Shown here one piece after another: positions 9,610 through 21,484 of a stretch of 64,000 nucleotides of DNA (position 1 is the stretch's first letter; the number at the start of each line of letters is the position of its first letter). The translations under genes and the position numbers were made by a program. Under the pieces are notes generated by a model. It searched no databases and was not told where the DNA came from. It worked only from the letters and a program-made list of their open reading frames with translations. Origin of the DNA: Hexactinellida sp. DTS-2022 (lineage: Eukaryota > Porifera > Hexactinellida). The DNA lies in the NCBI GenBank assembly GCA_028753945.1, contig JAPNXP010000007.1:682001-746000 (forward strand). Direction: 5' to 3'.

Positions 9610-9804
9610 TACAGATTTACTTTCAAATTCAAATATGAACCGTTCTAAACGTTTCATCCAGGCGCGTAATTTTGAAAAAACTTTTCTAGGTGCACGAAAA
9701 TCGTGAGATGCTCCCATAGACGTAATACAAATTGAGTATTTTAAGTGCGTGTGAGCCAGCTCAAATTAATCTAGGCGCGCAGACAATTTTACCTGGATGA
9801 AACC
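9610..9804. repeat. I-family repeat (CATCCAGGCGCG / CCTGGATG ends)
   Basis: Inverted words TTTCATCCAGGCGCG and ACCTGGATGAAACC near the ends, with ACGTAATACAAATTGAG in the middle. A second copy at about 50530-50792 is interrupted by a small hAT element, and a fragment lies at 4534-4610. Confidence 0.55.
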
Positions 9805-9975
9805 TGGTCAAACGTTACCTAACACTTCCAAAGGGAGGGAGGTTAATTAATCAACTTGTGACAGTCTCAAACAGACCATCCTTTTTGAAATATAAAATTG
9901 GCAAAAAACATTGACATAGGGGGGGGAGGTGTCTAATAATCAGGAATTTTGCGTTACATAACGTTTGAATTACCC
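9805..9975. repeat. J-family repeat (AAACGTTACNTAACGC ends)
   Basis: Left end GGTCAAACGTTACCTAACAC, right end GCGTTACATAACGTTTGAA, with GTGACAG and a G-run between. Other copies are at 10886-11034 and 54657-54841, and a decayed copy at about 23085-23260. Confidence 0.55.
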
Positions 9976-10149
9976 CAAATCCCAAAATGGAATAATAACA
10001 TTTAGATTTTATTCGTGTTCGAAATATAAATATCGATCATTTGTCATTTGAAAGTTATAATATTGACTTTCTCATTTCTCCATGAAGGCATTGTGGAGAG
10101 AAGAGACAATCAAATATTGGAAATGTCGTGTATTTATGATCTATAGAAG

Positions 10150-10341
10150 TACAGTAAAACCTCCAAAAGTGAACACCTCCAAGAAATGAACAACTCCAAA
10201 ATATGAACACTTTTTCTCGGTCCCAATTTTTTCCCATTGCTTTAGACACACATTATGACAAATCATGAAAAGTGAACACCTCTCAAAAGTGAACGTTTTG
10301 GCTGGTCCCCAGGGTGTTCACTTTCTAAAGGTTTTACTGTA
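10150..10341. mobile_element. CCTCCAAAAGTGAACACC-type MITE
   Basis: Complete TA-flanked element: TACAGTAAAACCTCCAAAAG at left, AAAGGTTTTACTGTA at right. The word GTGAACACC recurs three times inside. It resembles the family at 51806-52108. Confidence 0.8.
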
Positions 10342-10885
10342 TATAGAACATAAAAATTATTTTGGTCAAGTCTCCATATAACTCAAATAAAATGCTTACT
10401 TTATAAGTCAAACAATTCAGCATTCAACTGCTCTTAAAAAACAGGTATAATTTATCGTCCTTTACAAAGCCATATCAAATGTCACAAATTTTGCAATTCC
10501 CTTTTTGTCTACTAACAATAGAAGAAAGTACGGAATTATATTTCTTCAGATTACTCATATATAATTGGAACCTTGAACTTTCCTTGTCCAAGTGATGGTA
10601 TCAACTAATTTAGCTAAACAAGTCTATTATTATAGATTCGCCATACGTGAAATAATTACCTGAGAAATGACAATAACATTATTATTAATCTATAAATTAG
10701 ACAATAGAAAGGTTTCTAAAAGATTTTATCCACACTTTTTAATTAAATAAAATGCTGTATTTATCGAATAATATAGGTTTTGCAGATGTTCAATATTATG
10801 GGAATAATAGGTAAGTAACGGCGAATAGAAATGTTTGACAAATTAAACTTTTAATTACATAACTATCTCCAACACCTTTTGGAGC

Positions 10886-11034
10886 CATTCAAACATTACC
10901 TAACGCAAAATTCCAAAAAATTACACCCCCCCCCCTATGTCACGCTTTTTACCGTTTTGAATATAAAAGGATGATATTTTACATTAAATGGTTAACAAAG
11001 CCCCTTGAAGCGTTACATAACGTTTGAACGGCCC
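10886..11034. repeat. J-family repeat
   Basis: CCATTCAAACATTACCTAAC and CGCAAAATTCC at left, GCGTTACATAACGTTTGAAC then GGCCC at right. A run of ten C is at 10927-10936. Confidence 0.6.
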
Positions 11035-11095
11035 TTAGCTGAACGAAATTAGATTTGTCTTGATTCGTATAAACAGGTGTCACTACTAACTAACT

Positions 11096-11552
11096 AGTAC
11101 ACTGGATCTTGCTTAGTACGTACTCTTCGGATAATACGTACTGTTCTCTAATTACCGATTTTTCCTCCTATCTGATCCATTATAAATAAATGATTCGGTT
11201 AATACGTACCAATTTCTATTCCCAAGTAAATAAAATGTATTTATTTTAATTCGGTTAGTACGAACTCTAGAAAACTATCAGCAGAACTCAGTTAGTATTT
11301 TGATTATAGCAGAGTAGGTGACAACTAAATTACTTTAATCTCATCGATAACTAAGTTTAATTAATAAATAATATATATATATATATCATATATATATATG
11401 ACTTGAATACCCTAGGTACATAGTACGTATTCATATAATTGAACAAGTCAGTATTTCGACTTGTGGATTATGCATACGGATAAGACGTACCTCGGTTAAT
11501 ACGTACTTTTCCTTGTCTCCCAGGGTAGACGTCTTAACCGAGTTCTACTGTA
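11096..11552. mobile_element. GTTAGTACGTAC-type MITE, long copy
   Basis: Repeated words TTAGTACGTAC, GGATAATACGTAC and GGTTAATACGTAC, ending ACCGAGTTCTACTGTA. A much shorter relative is at 43785-43862. The (AT)n run lies inside. Confidence 0.6.
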
Positions 11553-11668
11553 GTTATTAAAATTAGCTCAAATTGAAAAGTAATGGTGCCACTGCCTCAT
11601 ATTTTATGACTAGTATCAACGCCAACAACTTTTCCAAGCAAATATGTTTCATAACAACAAAATAATAT

Positions 11669-11840
11669 TACTGTCAACTCCGCTTAATAGAGCCACCGGT
11701 TAATCGGTTTCTCCGCTTAATCGGGTCAAAATTTCACAGGATTTATAGGACGGATTTTACAGTTTGGATTACAATATTTCGGTTAATCGGGTCAAAACAA
11801 CCTGGTCCCGAGGTGGCTCTATTAAGCGGAGTTGACTGTA
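11669..11840. mobile_element. B-family MITE (CCGCTTAATAGAGCC type)
   Basis: TACTGTCAACTCCGCTTAAT at left and TTAAGCGGAGTTGACTGTA at right. Interior words CCGCTTAATCGGGTCAAAA and CCTGGTCCCGAGG are shared with the copies at 23861, 25931 and 31805. Confidence 0.85.
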
Positions 11841-12229
11841 CTTTCATTCCCAAGATGCTGTGAAACAGTGTCTATTAATTAATTATGGTTAAGTTAGGTA
11901 GTATATTAGAATAGTAGCATTTCCCAATGTATTGTTCAATTCACATAAATGGATTTTTCCTAAAAATTCATTGTATTTACCTCGTTTATAAATTCATTGA
12001 ATAGCGACCTTACAAAGGAAGACTTAACATTGTACTTAAAAGCCATTCAACTACTCTTCATATTTATTCAATTCTAAGTCGACACGCTTGCGTAGCAAAT
12101 AGTCCCTGTTACAATACTTAGATTCGTATTCGTCTGAACTCAGATTGATTCATTTTATTTTTAAATTAAATACAAATCAATATTGGCAGGTATGAGATTA
12201 TCTCTATTGTGAAAGTGTATTTCATGTTT

Positions 12230-12416
12230 TACAGTCAGGTTTGCTTATTGTAAACAATTTTCTTATGCTTAGTATGAAACTTATTATGAACAAGCCCTAT
12301 GGTCTCAATTAAAAAACTTACATAGGGTTTGTATTAAGTTTTGTACGATCTCTCTATTTGAACACATTTTTGTCGCTTGAATGTTCATAAATAAAGAATC
12401 TGACTACATATTTATT
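12230..12416. mobile_element. E-family MITE (GCTTATTATGAAC type)
   Basis: TACAGTCAGGTTTGCTTATT at left, AGAATCTGACTA at right; interior CCCTATGGTC and CATAGGGTTTGTATTAAG as in the other E copies. Confidence 0.75.
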
Positions 12417-12475
12417 TCAAACTGAGTTTTATAAGCAAAGAGAAATTATAGGTTTCTTATTCTTGTATCAATATA

Positions 12476-12640
12476 CACAAAAACCTCGTTAGTACGAACA
12501 CGGTTATGAATTAACACGAACAATATATCAGTCCCCTACAAAGCATTTTCAATACAAATTATATTGGTTAATACGAACTCCGGATAAGGGGAGCACATTT
12601 TGACGGTCCCCTGTTGTTCGTACTAACGAGGTCTACTGTA
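12476..12640. mobile_element. C-family MITE (CGTTAGTACGAACAC type)
   Basis: AAACCTCGTTAGTACGAACA at left, CTAACGAGGTCTACTGTA at right; interior GTTAATACGAACTCCGGATA. Confidence 0.75.
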
Positions 12641-13020
12641 TTTGTTCAGTAAAATTAGTTGAAGGATTATTAAACACTATTTACTTTACAAATGATAATA
12701 TACATTAGTAGAATATTGTAATACGAATTCAGGTTTATAATAAGTACACTGTTTTAATTGCAAGCTTGGTTTCCATCAAGGAGTGCAGTGTCAATCTACA
12801 TTATAAATTACTTCCATATTATTATGTTCCTACCTATCTTTTGTACATAAATACAGTGGTTAGAAATAATGTAATCTTCTTTGTTCATTTCACGGATCAC
12901 TAAACTGAATAAATACAATATTCATTTTGAATTAGTCTCGATTCCTATAGTATTATTCTACTAGAAGACACAATTATTTATTTGATATTTGTATATGTAT
13001 TTTATATTATATTCTCATTA

Positions 13021-13190
13021 TACTGTCAATGGAAAATTGGTCCCGGATCAATTTTCGGGCCCAATTTTCCAGTGACTAAATAAACACAAACCTCAGAGGG
13101 ATCAATTTTCCACAGAAGGCCCAAATTTCCATGAAAAATTTGGTCCCCCCGATGCAATTTTTCCAAGGGGACCAAAATTTCCGTGACACT
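13021..13190. mobile_element. L-family MITE (GGAAAATTGGTCCC type)
   Basis: Left TACTGTCAATGGAAAATTGG, right CCAAAATTTCCGTGACA. The words GGAAAATT, GGTCCC and CCAAATTTCC recur. A fragment occurs near 8960-9015. Confidence 0.6.
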
Positions 13191-13648
13191 CCTTATCGAA
13201 TTATCCGAAATTTGTATTTACAGGTGTTACTAATTAGTTGAAAGGCCATGCACGAGTAAATACTTATAGAAAAGTTGGGTAATTATTATATTATAATTAG
13301 AATAGAGTCACTACATAATTTCCTTATCGCAAGTTATGAAAAGAAATTACCATTGTCCTATCAGCTTTGTATAAATATGTAAGTATAAATATTTCAGCTG
13401 TACAAACCACTTCTATTCATGTTTCTAAAGTTCTATTATCATACTTCATGGATTATTAACTTCAGCATGATTATATAAACCTATCATATAATAGGCAAAA
13501 TATAGTAGTAATTTATAAATGTGTTAAATAACTAAGTTATGAAAAGCTGGTTTTTGAAAAAGTAAGTTTGACAACCAGGTCGATTTTATACCTCAGGGTC
13601 CAAAAATATTCATAATAAATGGACTTTATACAAGTATATGAACATTGA

Positions 13649-13921
13649 TACAGTCAGGTTTTTATATTATTAACATTCAAGGAACTAAACATTTTGTATA
13701 ATAGAGAGAGAGATAATAAGCGCAGGTTTGTCTGTTTATCATGATTCATAATAAGCGAACTCAACTTAATTAATTATAATTAATTAAGTTGAGTTCGCTT
13801 ATTATGAATAATACAAATCCTATGCCAAGGTTAAATCTGGACTTGTCCATTATAGAAGTTTTTCAGATTAATTAAGCAGAAGAAATATTGTTTATGAATC
13901 ATGATAAACAAACCTGACTAT
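13649..13921. mobile_element. E-family MITE with a perfect 66-bp internal palindrome
   Basis: Starts TACAGTCAGG and ends CCTGACTA. At 13744-13809 it contains a perfect, spacer-free 66-bp palindrome built from the family words ATTCATAATAAGCGAACTC and its mirror. Confidence 0.75.
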
Positions 13922-14200
13922 TTAAAATATGAAATTAACACTAATCACTTTAAAACCCATTATTTAGCATCAATATAGCAGAATTTGCTTGTAAGATTAT
14001 GTCAATGCAACTATTATGTCTATATAGAGTTTCACAATTAATTATCTTCCTATCGATTGTCTCCATAATAGGTAATTACGAAATTTATTAATTAGGCTAG
14101 TTTCAACCTCTAATAATACAATGATGCAATTACTAATAGTGCATCATTAAAATGATGCTTACAATAATATAAATAATGTATATTCGAGATTACAAATAAA

Positions 14201-14360
14201 TACAGTGAACTCTCGTTATAACGAAGTGCTTTGGACTTGTAAATTCCTTCGTTATATCCGGATATAGTTCGTTATAAGCGGATAATAATTCATGCATTTG
14301 CTCTGGGGGAAATCTCCATTTCGTTTATATCCAAATTTGTTATACAAGAGTTTACTATAG
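14201..14360. mobile_element. G-family MITE (CGTTATAACGAAG type)
   Basis: TACAGTGAACTCTCGTTATA at left, ACAAGAGTTTACTATA at right; interior TTCGTTATATCCGG. It lies about 360 bp before the SIPA1L-like start. Confidence 0.75.
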
Positions 14361-14723
14361 CTAAATATCTAATTTCTGTAGGGTAATACTGTAGAATTGC
14401 ATCGTATTAGAACTGAACTTAGAATAATTCTTTTCACACAGATTTGGCAAATTGAAATATTTCATGCTTGCTTTCATTGACTTTATAGGAATAAATTGTC
14501 CTTGTGATCTTTATTATACATATGAAATAATAAATTAGCTAACGTGTTAAAATTCAAAGACGTCTATAAATTGATTTACAAACCTAACTATTATATTTAC
14601 ATTACTTCTATTGACTATATTACTTTATTCAATCCATTACCATTTGATTTACAACCTAACTATTTCCTATTATTTATTATATTTACATTATTTCTATTGT
14701 TTATCTGCTTCAGTAGGCTTTCA

Positions 14724-17700
14724 ATGACAACGCGAGACAAATACTCGCTCGGACAAGTCAAAACTCCGCTAATCGGTGAGATCCCTTCTGGGCAACAAGA
14801 CATACAACTTCAGAGATATCTGCGAAAACCGCGACAAGATTCGTTCGAGGGTTCATTCACTTTATCCAACGAAGGCGACTCCAGTGCATCTACAACTCCC
14901 TCTCAGAGATTCTCGCAATCTGCTCGTTTCTTTCTCGATGAAACCGACAGTGATACGCCTGTTCAAAATAACTTTCCTAAAAGCAGAAGTGAGTATTTCA
15001 ACACAAGCGTAGCTAATAAAGCTAATTTGCGACATTCAGCTGCACCTACCACCTCAGTTGAATTCTCTTCGAAGAATAAAGCAAAGAAAAAGAGAAATTC
15101 AAAAGGACAAATAAAGATATCTAAGAAAATATCTTCTCCTATGCTATATATTGACACGGAAGTTGTGAAAATGTTTGGCAGACTACCTAAGCTGGCTGAT
15201 CATTATATTCGCGGTTTTTGTCACCTAGACGCCCAGAGTATGGCGATAGAAATAGAAGGATTTACCCCAGAAATTGTCGGCTATAAATCTTCAAACGATT
15301 CCAAAGAATCCAGTCCGAATATGGAAAATGAACGCCTAATAGAAAGGAATAATAGTGACGTCATAAACCTTATCGATGTAAAGTCGCCTTACGTATTAGA
15401 GGTTCCATCCGAGCGAGATTATATGATGAAATCAGATCGCCTCTTCTCGACAGAACAAACTTTGCTTGAAACAATATTCGTAAATCCTGAATCTCCAAAA
15501 CATAGCGAAGAGCCTATTCAAGATCAATTCAGGAATTTCAAACACCCGATTGAGTATTTAGACGGTGGTGCTGGTTTTTATAGGAAACATTTTTACGGAC
15601 AAGATCATATCAATTATTTCGGTGAAGATAAAGACTTTGGTTATCTCGCTATTTCTATCAAACGCGAAAATATTGAGAAACAAAGCATGCCTCATTTCCC
15701 GAAAAGTATAAATACCGGCTATTTATACCGGATAATTGCCCGTAGCGCGAAACGGTTTTCTTCCTTGAGAGGGACTTTGCCTGAAGATGCGATCCCCTGT
15801 GCCTCTAAGCCTGGCTTCAAAGGGATACCTCACACAGAAATACTCGAGTATTGTCTGCCAACATTCCAACTGCCCTGTCTGTATCTAGGTAACACCACAG
15901 ATGCCACACAGAATATTCTGTGTAAAGTTGATGAGGAAATGGTGAAGCGGGATTTTAATTGCGGGATTTTGTTCTGTAGGGCTGGTCAGAGTCAGGAAAG
16001 TGAGATTTATAACAACGAACATGGAAACGAACTTTTCACAGAATTCCTAGAATCGATTGGTAGTATTATAAAACTGGAAGGTTTTTCTGGCCACAGAGCT
16101 AGTTTGGATACACAGAAAAATACAACAGGCACTCACTCAGTAGCAACTAAGTACCATGGATTTAATTTCATGTTTCAGGTGTCAACACTTCTTCCATTTT
16201 CGTGTACAGACGAGCAACAAGTGGCTCGAAAACGACACATTGGAAATACGATTGTTACGATTGTATTTCAGGAATCTGGTGCTGAGCCGTTTGATGTTAA
16301 TTCTGTACAATCTCAAATGCAACATGTATTCATTGTGGTTCGCGTGGTAAGTTCCACTTCCGCCCTTACCGAGTATGTAGTGTCTGTTTGTCGGTATTAT
16401 GACGTGGATTCATTCGGGCCTTTCGTAACACCGGAAATGAGGTTCAGTCCTAACTCAGAATTGAGAGATTTTATTCTAACAAAGATTATAAACTCGTTTC
16501 ACGCTGGAATTTATTCACAAACTTTTCTCAAATTCTACTTGCCATGTAGAGAGAATTTGATACAAGATTTGGTTACGAAACATTGTACGGCAACACCGCT
16601 CATTAATATTAATAGTTTTAAAGGAAAACTAGCTTCGTTCTCTTCGCGTTTACAATCGAAATCTTTCCCAATTCGTAGTTCCTGGGTCCATTCAGAAGGG
16701 ATTGTATCTTGGCCGGCTTTTGTCCGAATTGAAGATATGTTTCCTTTAGACGGCTCCTCTTGCTTTTCGTGTACAATCGGTATTTCGCGAGAGCACCTAC
16801 TTGTATTGGATATGATGAGCAAGGAATTCCTATTAATCGTAAAAACACAAAACATTATTGCCTTCTCTGTTCAAGGCAGATGGTTGCATTTGTTCTACGA
16901 TTCAAATTCAGTTCTGCATGTACGTACGGAGGAGAGACAAATACAGGAGATCCTGAATCGCCTCGCGGTTATTAACCATATCGCGTCACAAACACTACAA
17001 CTGCAAATATACTGGTATGGCCCAGAGGATCAGGGGTTCACTTTTTCGCGAGGTGGCATGATAACATTCGTTGGAGAGGGCGCGGAACCTTGGGCCACTG
17101 GACTCAGAAAGGGTCAACGAATAGTACAAATCGGGAACGAATTCCTAACAAATAAACCTCATGCACGGATCATAGAAATAATGGAGAATTCACCCAAGCC
17201 ATTAACCCTTCATATTATCCCTGCAAACTATTATAGAATAATTAGAAAGAATATAAAATCATCTGCACGTGTTAATACTAAACTATTAGACACAAGTTTG
17301 TTCCAAAAACACGAACAGGAATTGAAAACTCCTTTAGATGAATTGAAACTTGTACAAAACTCTCCTCTCGCTTTAATCACAAAGCGACTATCAATGAATA
17401 CATTTCCTGCTTTATCCAAGAAATCTATCAAAAGGAGATCCACTATTCACGAGGGTATTTTCCAACCGCTTATCATTCAGAAGAGCATATCCCCACCCCC
17501 GATACACATAAACAACCCAACTCTCCTAAACCCACAGCACGTAGCTCGTACGCTTTCTTTCCAAGCCGCCTTAAAGGGGAGGGACCAGATTCGCTCCATT
17601 AGCTACGAATCGCTAGCCCACTCTGAGATAAAGGAGAGTGATAAAGAGCGCGCGTTCCTAACAGAATCCTACACCAGTACTAACACAAGCAGCTTAGAGG

Positions 17701-19796
17701 CTAGTCTAGAGAATATAGTAGGATCCCCGGGCATTAAGGAAGCACTGTTCCTAGATGACATCGGGAACTTCGATTTCAGCGATCAGTTCCTAGATTATTT
17801 CGCAGGCAACAAAAGAGGGAGTGTTTTTTCCGGAGAAACTATAAAAGCGCAAGGCGCTCTCTTAGAAAGCGAAGAGGAGTATTTAACTCGGAACGCTAGT
17901 CAGCAAGATGACGTCACTCCACGTGCTAGCGGCATAGACTTTATTCCCGAAGTGGATGCGTTAGAGGCAATCGGCCCTATAGAGCATACTCGTTGGCCCG
18001 TGAGACCCACTTTCCAGACTAAGTACCAGGTTGTCAAGGCGTATGGAGAGAGAGTAGTGGCTATTCCGCTTTCGCAGATGGAAACGGCAGCGGAGCAAAC
18101 AGCTGATAATAGTGATGTTAAAAACCGCGCGTCAGCCGAGGGGATTCGGTTGCGAGGCTCACTGCGAATCTCTTTTAACGGAAATAATAATAACGAAGAG
18201 GAAACTAATAATGAAAATAAACCGAAAATAAATGATTCTGTTTTCTCTGAAGAGAGAAGAAATACCGATGGATCATTAACGTTGCCACGTAATGTAACAC
18301 CTGGTAGATTGATTACGAAGCGCAGTGCGCCGATTAGCACAAACGCAAAGCAATGCGAGATTAATTTCACCAGCACATTGGCTATGTGGAAAGATTTGAG
18401 TTCTCAAAGTAGTAGCGAATCTCCAAAACAGACAAAAACTCACTTTAATACTTTGCCACATAAAGCCCCCGTGCGTACTCCCATACTGCATGCTAGCTTT
18501 ACTTCCGACGACCAAACACAGAATATAAACAACATCAACAACAACAACAACAACAATAATAATAACAACAACAATGATCTTGAAACTGAACTACTATTAC
18601 TATCAGAACAAGTTTCTCAAACAAAACTAACAAAACGTGATAGTTTCGAAATCGAATTGGAATCTTTAAGTTTCCCAATATTTGCGACTAATTCTACTGA
18701 CACTCGAACCGCGAGCCAAACATTCCTAGAAATTGAAACACAAATGGCTGAATTACTGCAACAGATAAATGAATACCCTTTCACCTCAAAAAGTGACAGT
18801 AATTTGGACGAATTATCTCAATCGAGTGAGTCTAGTCTTCAGATTGAATATTCTCCGCAATTAACGCCAAGTAGCGGTTCTATTAGCGATTTCCTGACCG
18901 AAGATAGTACCACACAACTCAACCAAACTTCTACACCGAAACACACTACCCAATCACAGATAAGTCTACCTGAGTATTTGAGTGAATTTGCTGAACAAAC
19001 GAGTGCGGAAATAAGTGCTGAAATTCGCGAGTTTCCAAATTCTCGCGGTTTTGATACTTCATCCAGACATTCAATCTCACCTGGGGATTTTATTCCGCCG
19101 TATTTTATGCCAACTTTAGGAAGTTTTGAATCGAATATTAGTGGCGCTTCTCTCCTGCCAACTGAATGTAGACACGCGAGTAATTCTGAAACTCATTTGC
19201 CTGCGAAAACCGAAATGCTACCAACATCAGAATCATTTCCAGAATTATATTCAGCATTCAATCTTGAATCTCCAGACATCAAAGTAACGCCGGTAAAACA
19301 AACAGATAAGAAAAAAACTTCATTTTTTTCAAAATACTTTTCATTTGGTTCTTCTTCTAAAACGAAACAAACTCCAAATCATAAATCTCCATCGCCTTCA
19401 AAACATAAATTAACTTCTCCTCCAACTGACAATGTATTTCCTTCTCTCCCTCATAGTCCAACGAAAAGTAATTTAATTATTAAACCAAGGAAAAAAGCTA
19501 ATTTAGGAATAAAAGTAATGACAGCAGAAGACTTTAATAAACAGAAAATGTTAAAGAAATTACGATTCAGTTCTTTTAAATCCAGCTCGAGACAAACTAC
19601 ATCCAAACAGAGTTTAGTTGTTACAGACGATGAATTAAGTTTCGAATGCACTGGAATACCGCGTTCTCATTCCCATCAATTCCAAGATTCTCAAGGTTCA
19701 AGCACTCTTACAAACCACACTTCAACACTCAACAATTCATTGGAACAACCTGCAAACGAATTAATTGATGATATCACGCGCAACGAACATACTTAA
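14724..19796 (+). CDS. SIPA1L: SIPA1-like RapGAP with PDZ domain
   Basis: Single 5.1-kb exon, 1690 residues. The ATG at 14724 is chosen because the sequence before it is low-complexity AT ending in TTTATCTGCTTCAG, a likely splice acceptor for an upstream leader exon. The frame is open 60 codons further but lacks an ATG. Residues ~400-540 are the RapGAP domain; RKRHIGNT contains the catalytic Asn (about residue 508) that stimulates GTP hydrolysis by Rap. Residues ~770-836 are a PDZ domain (GFTFSRGG, GLRKGQRIVQIGN). The long Ser-rich C-terminal half is probably disordered and carries an Asn run (~1268-1285). Family members act at cell junctions and synapses. The C-terminal leucine zipper known from vertebrate members is not obvious. 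Confidence 0.9.
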   Translation: MTTRDKYSLGQVKTPLIGEIPSGQQDIQLQRYLRKPRQDSFEGSFTLSNEGDSSASTTPSQRFSQSARFFLDETDSDTPVQNNFPKSRSEYFNTSVANKANLRHSAAPTTSVEFSSKNKAKKKRNSKGQIKISKKISSPMLYIDTEVVKMFGRLPKLADHYIRGFCHLDAQSMAIEIEGFTPEIVGYKSSNDSKESSPNMENERLIERNNSDVINLIDVKSPYVLEVPSERDYMMKSDRLFSTEQTLLETIFVNPESPKHSEEPIQDQFRNFKHPIEYLDGGAGFYRKHFYGQDHINYFGEDKDFGYLAISIKRENIEKQSMPHFPKSINTGYLYRIIARSAKRFSSLRGTLPEDAIPCASKPGFKGIPHTEILEYCLPTFQLPCLYLGNTTDATQNILCKVDEEMVKRDFNCGILFCRAGQSQESEIYNNEHGNELFTEFLESIGSIIKLEGFSGHRASLDTQKNTTGTHSVATKYHGFNFMFQVSTLLPFSCTDEQQVARKRHIGNTIVTIVFQESGAEPFDVNSVQSQMQHVFIVVRVVSSTSALTEYVVSVCRYYDVDSFGPFVTPEMRFSPNSELRDFILTKIINSFHAGIYSQTFLKFYLPCRENLIQDLVTKHCTATPLININSFKGKLASFSSRLQSKSFPIRSSWVHSEGIVSWPAFVRIEDMFPLDGSSCFSCTIGISREHLLVLDMMSKEFLLIVKTQNIIAFSVQGRWLHLFYDSNSVLHVRTEERQIQEILNRLAVINHIASQTLQLQIYWYGPEDQGFTFSRGGMITFVGEGAEPWATGLRKGQRIVQIGNEFLTNKPHARIIEIMENSPKPLTLHIIPANYYRIIRKNIKSSARVNTKLLDTSLFQKHEQELKTPLDELKLVQNSPLALITKRLSMNTFPALSKKSIKRRSTIHEGIFQPLIIQKSISPPPIHINNPTLLNPQHVARTLSFQAALKGRDQIRSISYESLAHSEIKESDKERAFLTESYTSTNTSSLEASLENIVGSPGIKEALFLDDIGNFDFSDQFLDYFAGNKRGSVFSGETIKAQGALLESEEEYLTRNASQQDDVTPRASGIDFIPEVDALEAIGPIEHTRWPVRPTFQTKYQVVKAYGERVVAIPLSQMETAAEQTADNSDVKNRASAEGIRLRGSLRISFNGNNNNEEETNNENKPKINDSVFSEERRNTDGSLTLPRNVTPGRLITKRSAPISTNAKQCEINFTSTLAMWKDLSSQSSSESPKQTKTHFNTLPHKAPVRTPILHASFTSDDQTQNINNINNNNNNNNNNNNNDLETELLLLSEQVSQTKLTKRDSFEIELESLSFPIFATNSTDTRTASQTFLEIETQMAELLQQINEYPFTSKSDSNLDELSQSSESSLQIEYSPQLTPSSGSISDFLTEDSTTQLNQTSTPKHTTQSQISLPEYLSEFAEQTSAEISAEIREFPNSRGFDTSSRHSISPGDFIPPYFMPTLGSFESNISGASLLPTECRHASNSETHLPAKTEMLPTSESFPELYSAFNLESPDIKVTPVKQTDKKKTSFFSKYFSFGSSSKTKQTPNHKSPSPSKHKLTSPPTDNVFPSLPHSPTKSNLIIKPRKKANLGIKVMTAEDFNKQKMLKKLRFSSFKSSSRQTTSKQSLVVTDDELSFECTGIPRSHSHQFQDSQGSSTLTNHTSTLNNSLEQPANELIDDITRNEHT
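18526..18576 (+). repeat. AAC/AAT microsatellite coding poly-Asn
   Basis: Mixed AAC and AAT triplets in the SIPA1L-like gene give a run of about 14 Asn after two INN units. The mixed codons suggest it is not a very recent expansion. Confidence 0.8.
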
Positions 19797-21484
19797 CACA
19801 CTTATACATACACGGCAAAGCTCATTAGAAGAAGTGATCAATTTTAAAACTCCCGTCCCCATATATTGTACGTAGATTCTTCTATCATACTAAGTGCTCA
19901 GAGGTAATTAATCATCATTTTGTATACTGAATGAATTATCTAATATGTTATTTATTGTTATTGGTGTTTTGTAGTTATTTCTTACTTACATTCATAGTTT
20001 AATCTCAAATTTTGTTTCAGTGTTTATACACTTTTTCTAAAATAGCAAGGAACCATATTGGTTGTTATGAGCCCGCAAGCTCATAAGTTTGGGACGGCTT
20101 TTAGGTCCCATGGGTGTTTGTTTAGAGAGAATTCATTGCTTATTATGGACTGAACATGTTTGTATAAATATTTAACGAGGGGATCCGTATTTAGCTTAAC
20201 ATTTCAACTATAGGAGATCCTTAATGCTTATTTGCAATAATAATGGAGATTTGGCCAAATTGCCCCAGTTACATTGCTTATAATTGATTATCCAATTTTA
20301 AATTACTCAACAAATTCCTTGTTTATTAAACCATAAAATGAACTCAATAAATAATTTAGAAATTAACTCAAGTGAGTCACAAATAAATTTAGGTTTTCTT
20401 CCATTCTTGTAAAATCCTGAAATTCTATTCCGAACACAAATAGATTAATTTTCTTAACAATTAAAGATAGCTTTTAATTATACTCCATTTTATTAGTAAC
20501 TGATGATTACGTACTGTGAAGATAGTCTTATTTCTTGGGTAAACCAGATTGTCGTTATCTACCTCAAAAATATCTTTGGTTGGATTATATATTCATTCAA
20601 AGTTCTATTGTTTTCTTGACCTAATTAGCTTAGAAATCTAGTACGTGTATACGTATAATCATGAGTCAAGTTAAAAAGCCATGATTAATTGGGTCAACAT
20701 TGTATAGGATAATACGAACGGAATTACAATTTGATAACAATATTTCGGTAAATTGGGTCAAAATATTGTCATTGAAGATAGTCATTGATTTCAACAAATG
20801 AATAAATTAAATACGAAATCTAGCTACAACCGCAAACCTGAATAGCGAAATTTATTATGTAAACAAATATGGGATTCATTGGTGAATTAATTCAGACAAT
20901 CTTCCTATAAATTGGAAGAGAGGTGGAAAATTATATTTCAACTATACTATCAACCCTATTCTATTCATTATATATACAGCATTTTGTTATTTTACTCCCA
21001 TAATTATAACCAACATTTATTTACAAAACAAATCGTTTTGGGTCAAATTTATCCTAGAATTTTTGAAATCCAGAATATAATATTGGTGGATTCTAATGGT
21101 TCTCTGACAGTAAACATACAGATATTGCATAAATTAATTAATTACACTTCAGTTATCAACTAATGGATTTTAATTTTATCATACAAATGCCATTTTTATT
21201 GCACTGGTGCTTATTCGGGGAAATACTATATATTTATTTAGATGAGTAAGTTATTTTGCTAGCTAACTTTTCTTATATAAATTGCCTGGAAACTCTAATG
21301 CATTATAACAAGTATTGGTGATCTCCCAAATCTACAAATTGTATGTAACATGTATGTAATTATTCCTAACCTACTAAATATATAAAATTCTCATCGATTT
21401 TCTATGTATTAGCACTTTATTTCATTTCATTCGCTTTAAATCTCAAAAGAATATAAATACAAATTATACCCTATAATCCTGGCT
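19797..21484. other. Spacer between SIPA1L-like and CNOT2
   Basis: AT-rich, no supported gene. 20691-20770 holds decayed words GGGTCAACATTG, TTTCGGTAAATTGGGTCAAAA of the B family. A short open frame at 20912-21163 has no recognisable features. Confidence 0.5.

Larger units (their letters stand above)
10342..14200. other. Gene-free MITE graveyard
   Basis: No coding region is supported between TUFM and the SIPA1L-like gene. Besides the elements listed separately it holds a (AT)n run at about 11370-11398, and AT-rich stretches at 10342-10885, 11841-12229, 12641-13020, 13191-13648 and 13922-14200 in which I see nothing definite. Confidence 0.6.

Noticed and set aside
10055-10249. Minus-strand open frame of 64 codons
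   Set aside because: It lies largely within the CCTCCAAAAGTGAACACC-type MITE.
14544-14723. 60-codon N-terminal extension of the SIPA1L-like frame
   Set aside because: It begins at GTG, has no ATG, encodes AT-driven Tyr/Ile/Phe runs with an internal near-repeat, and ends in a pyrimidine tract plus CAG, so it looks like the end of an intron.
20912-21163. Short open frame of 83 codons
   Set aside because: AT-rich codon use, no domain, no start context, and no transcript signal such as a poly(A) site nearby.
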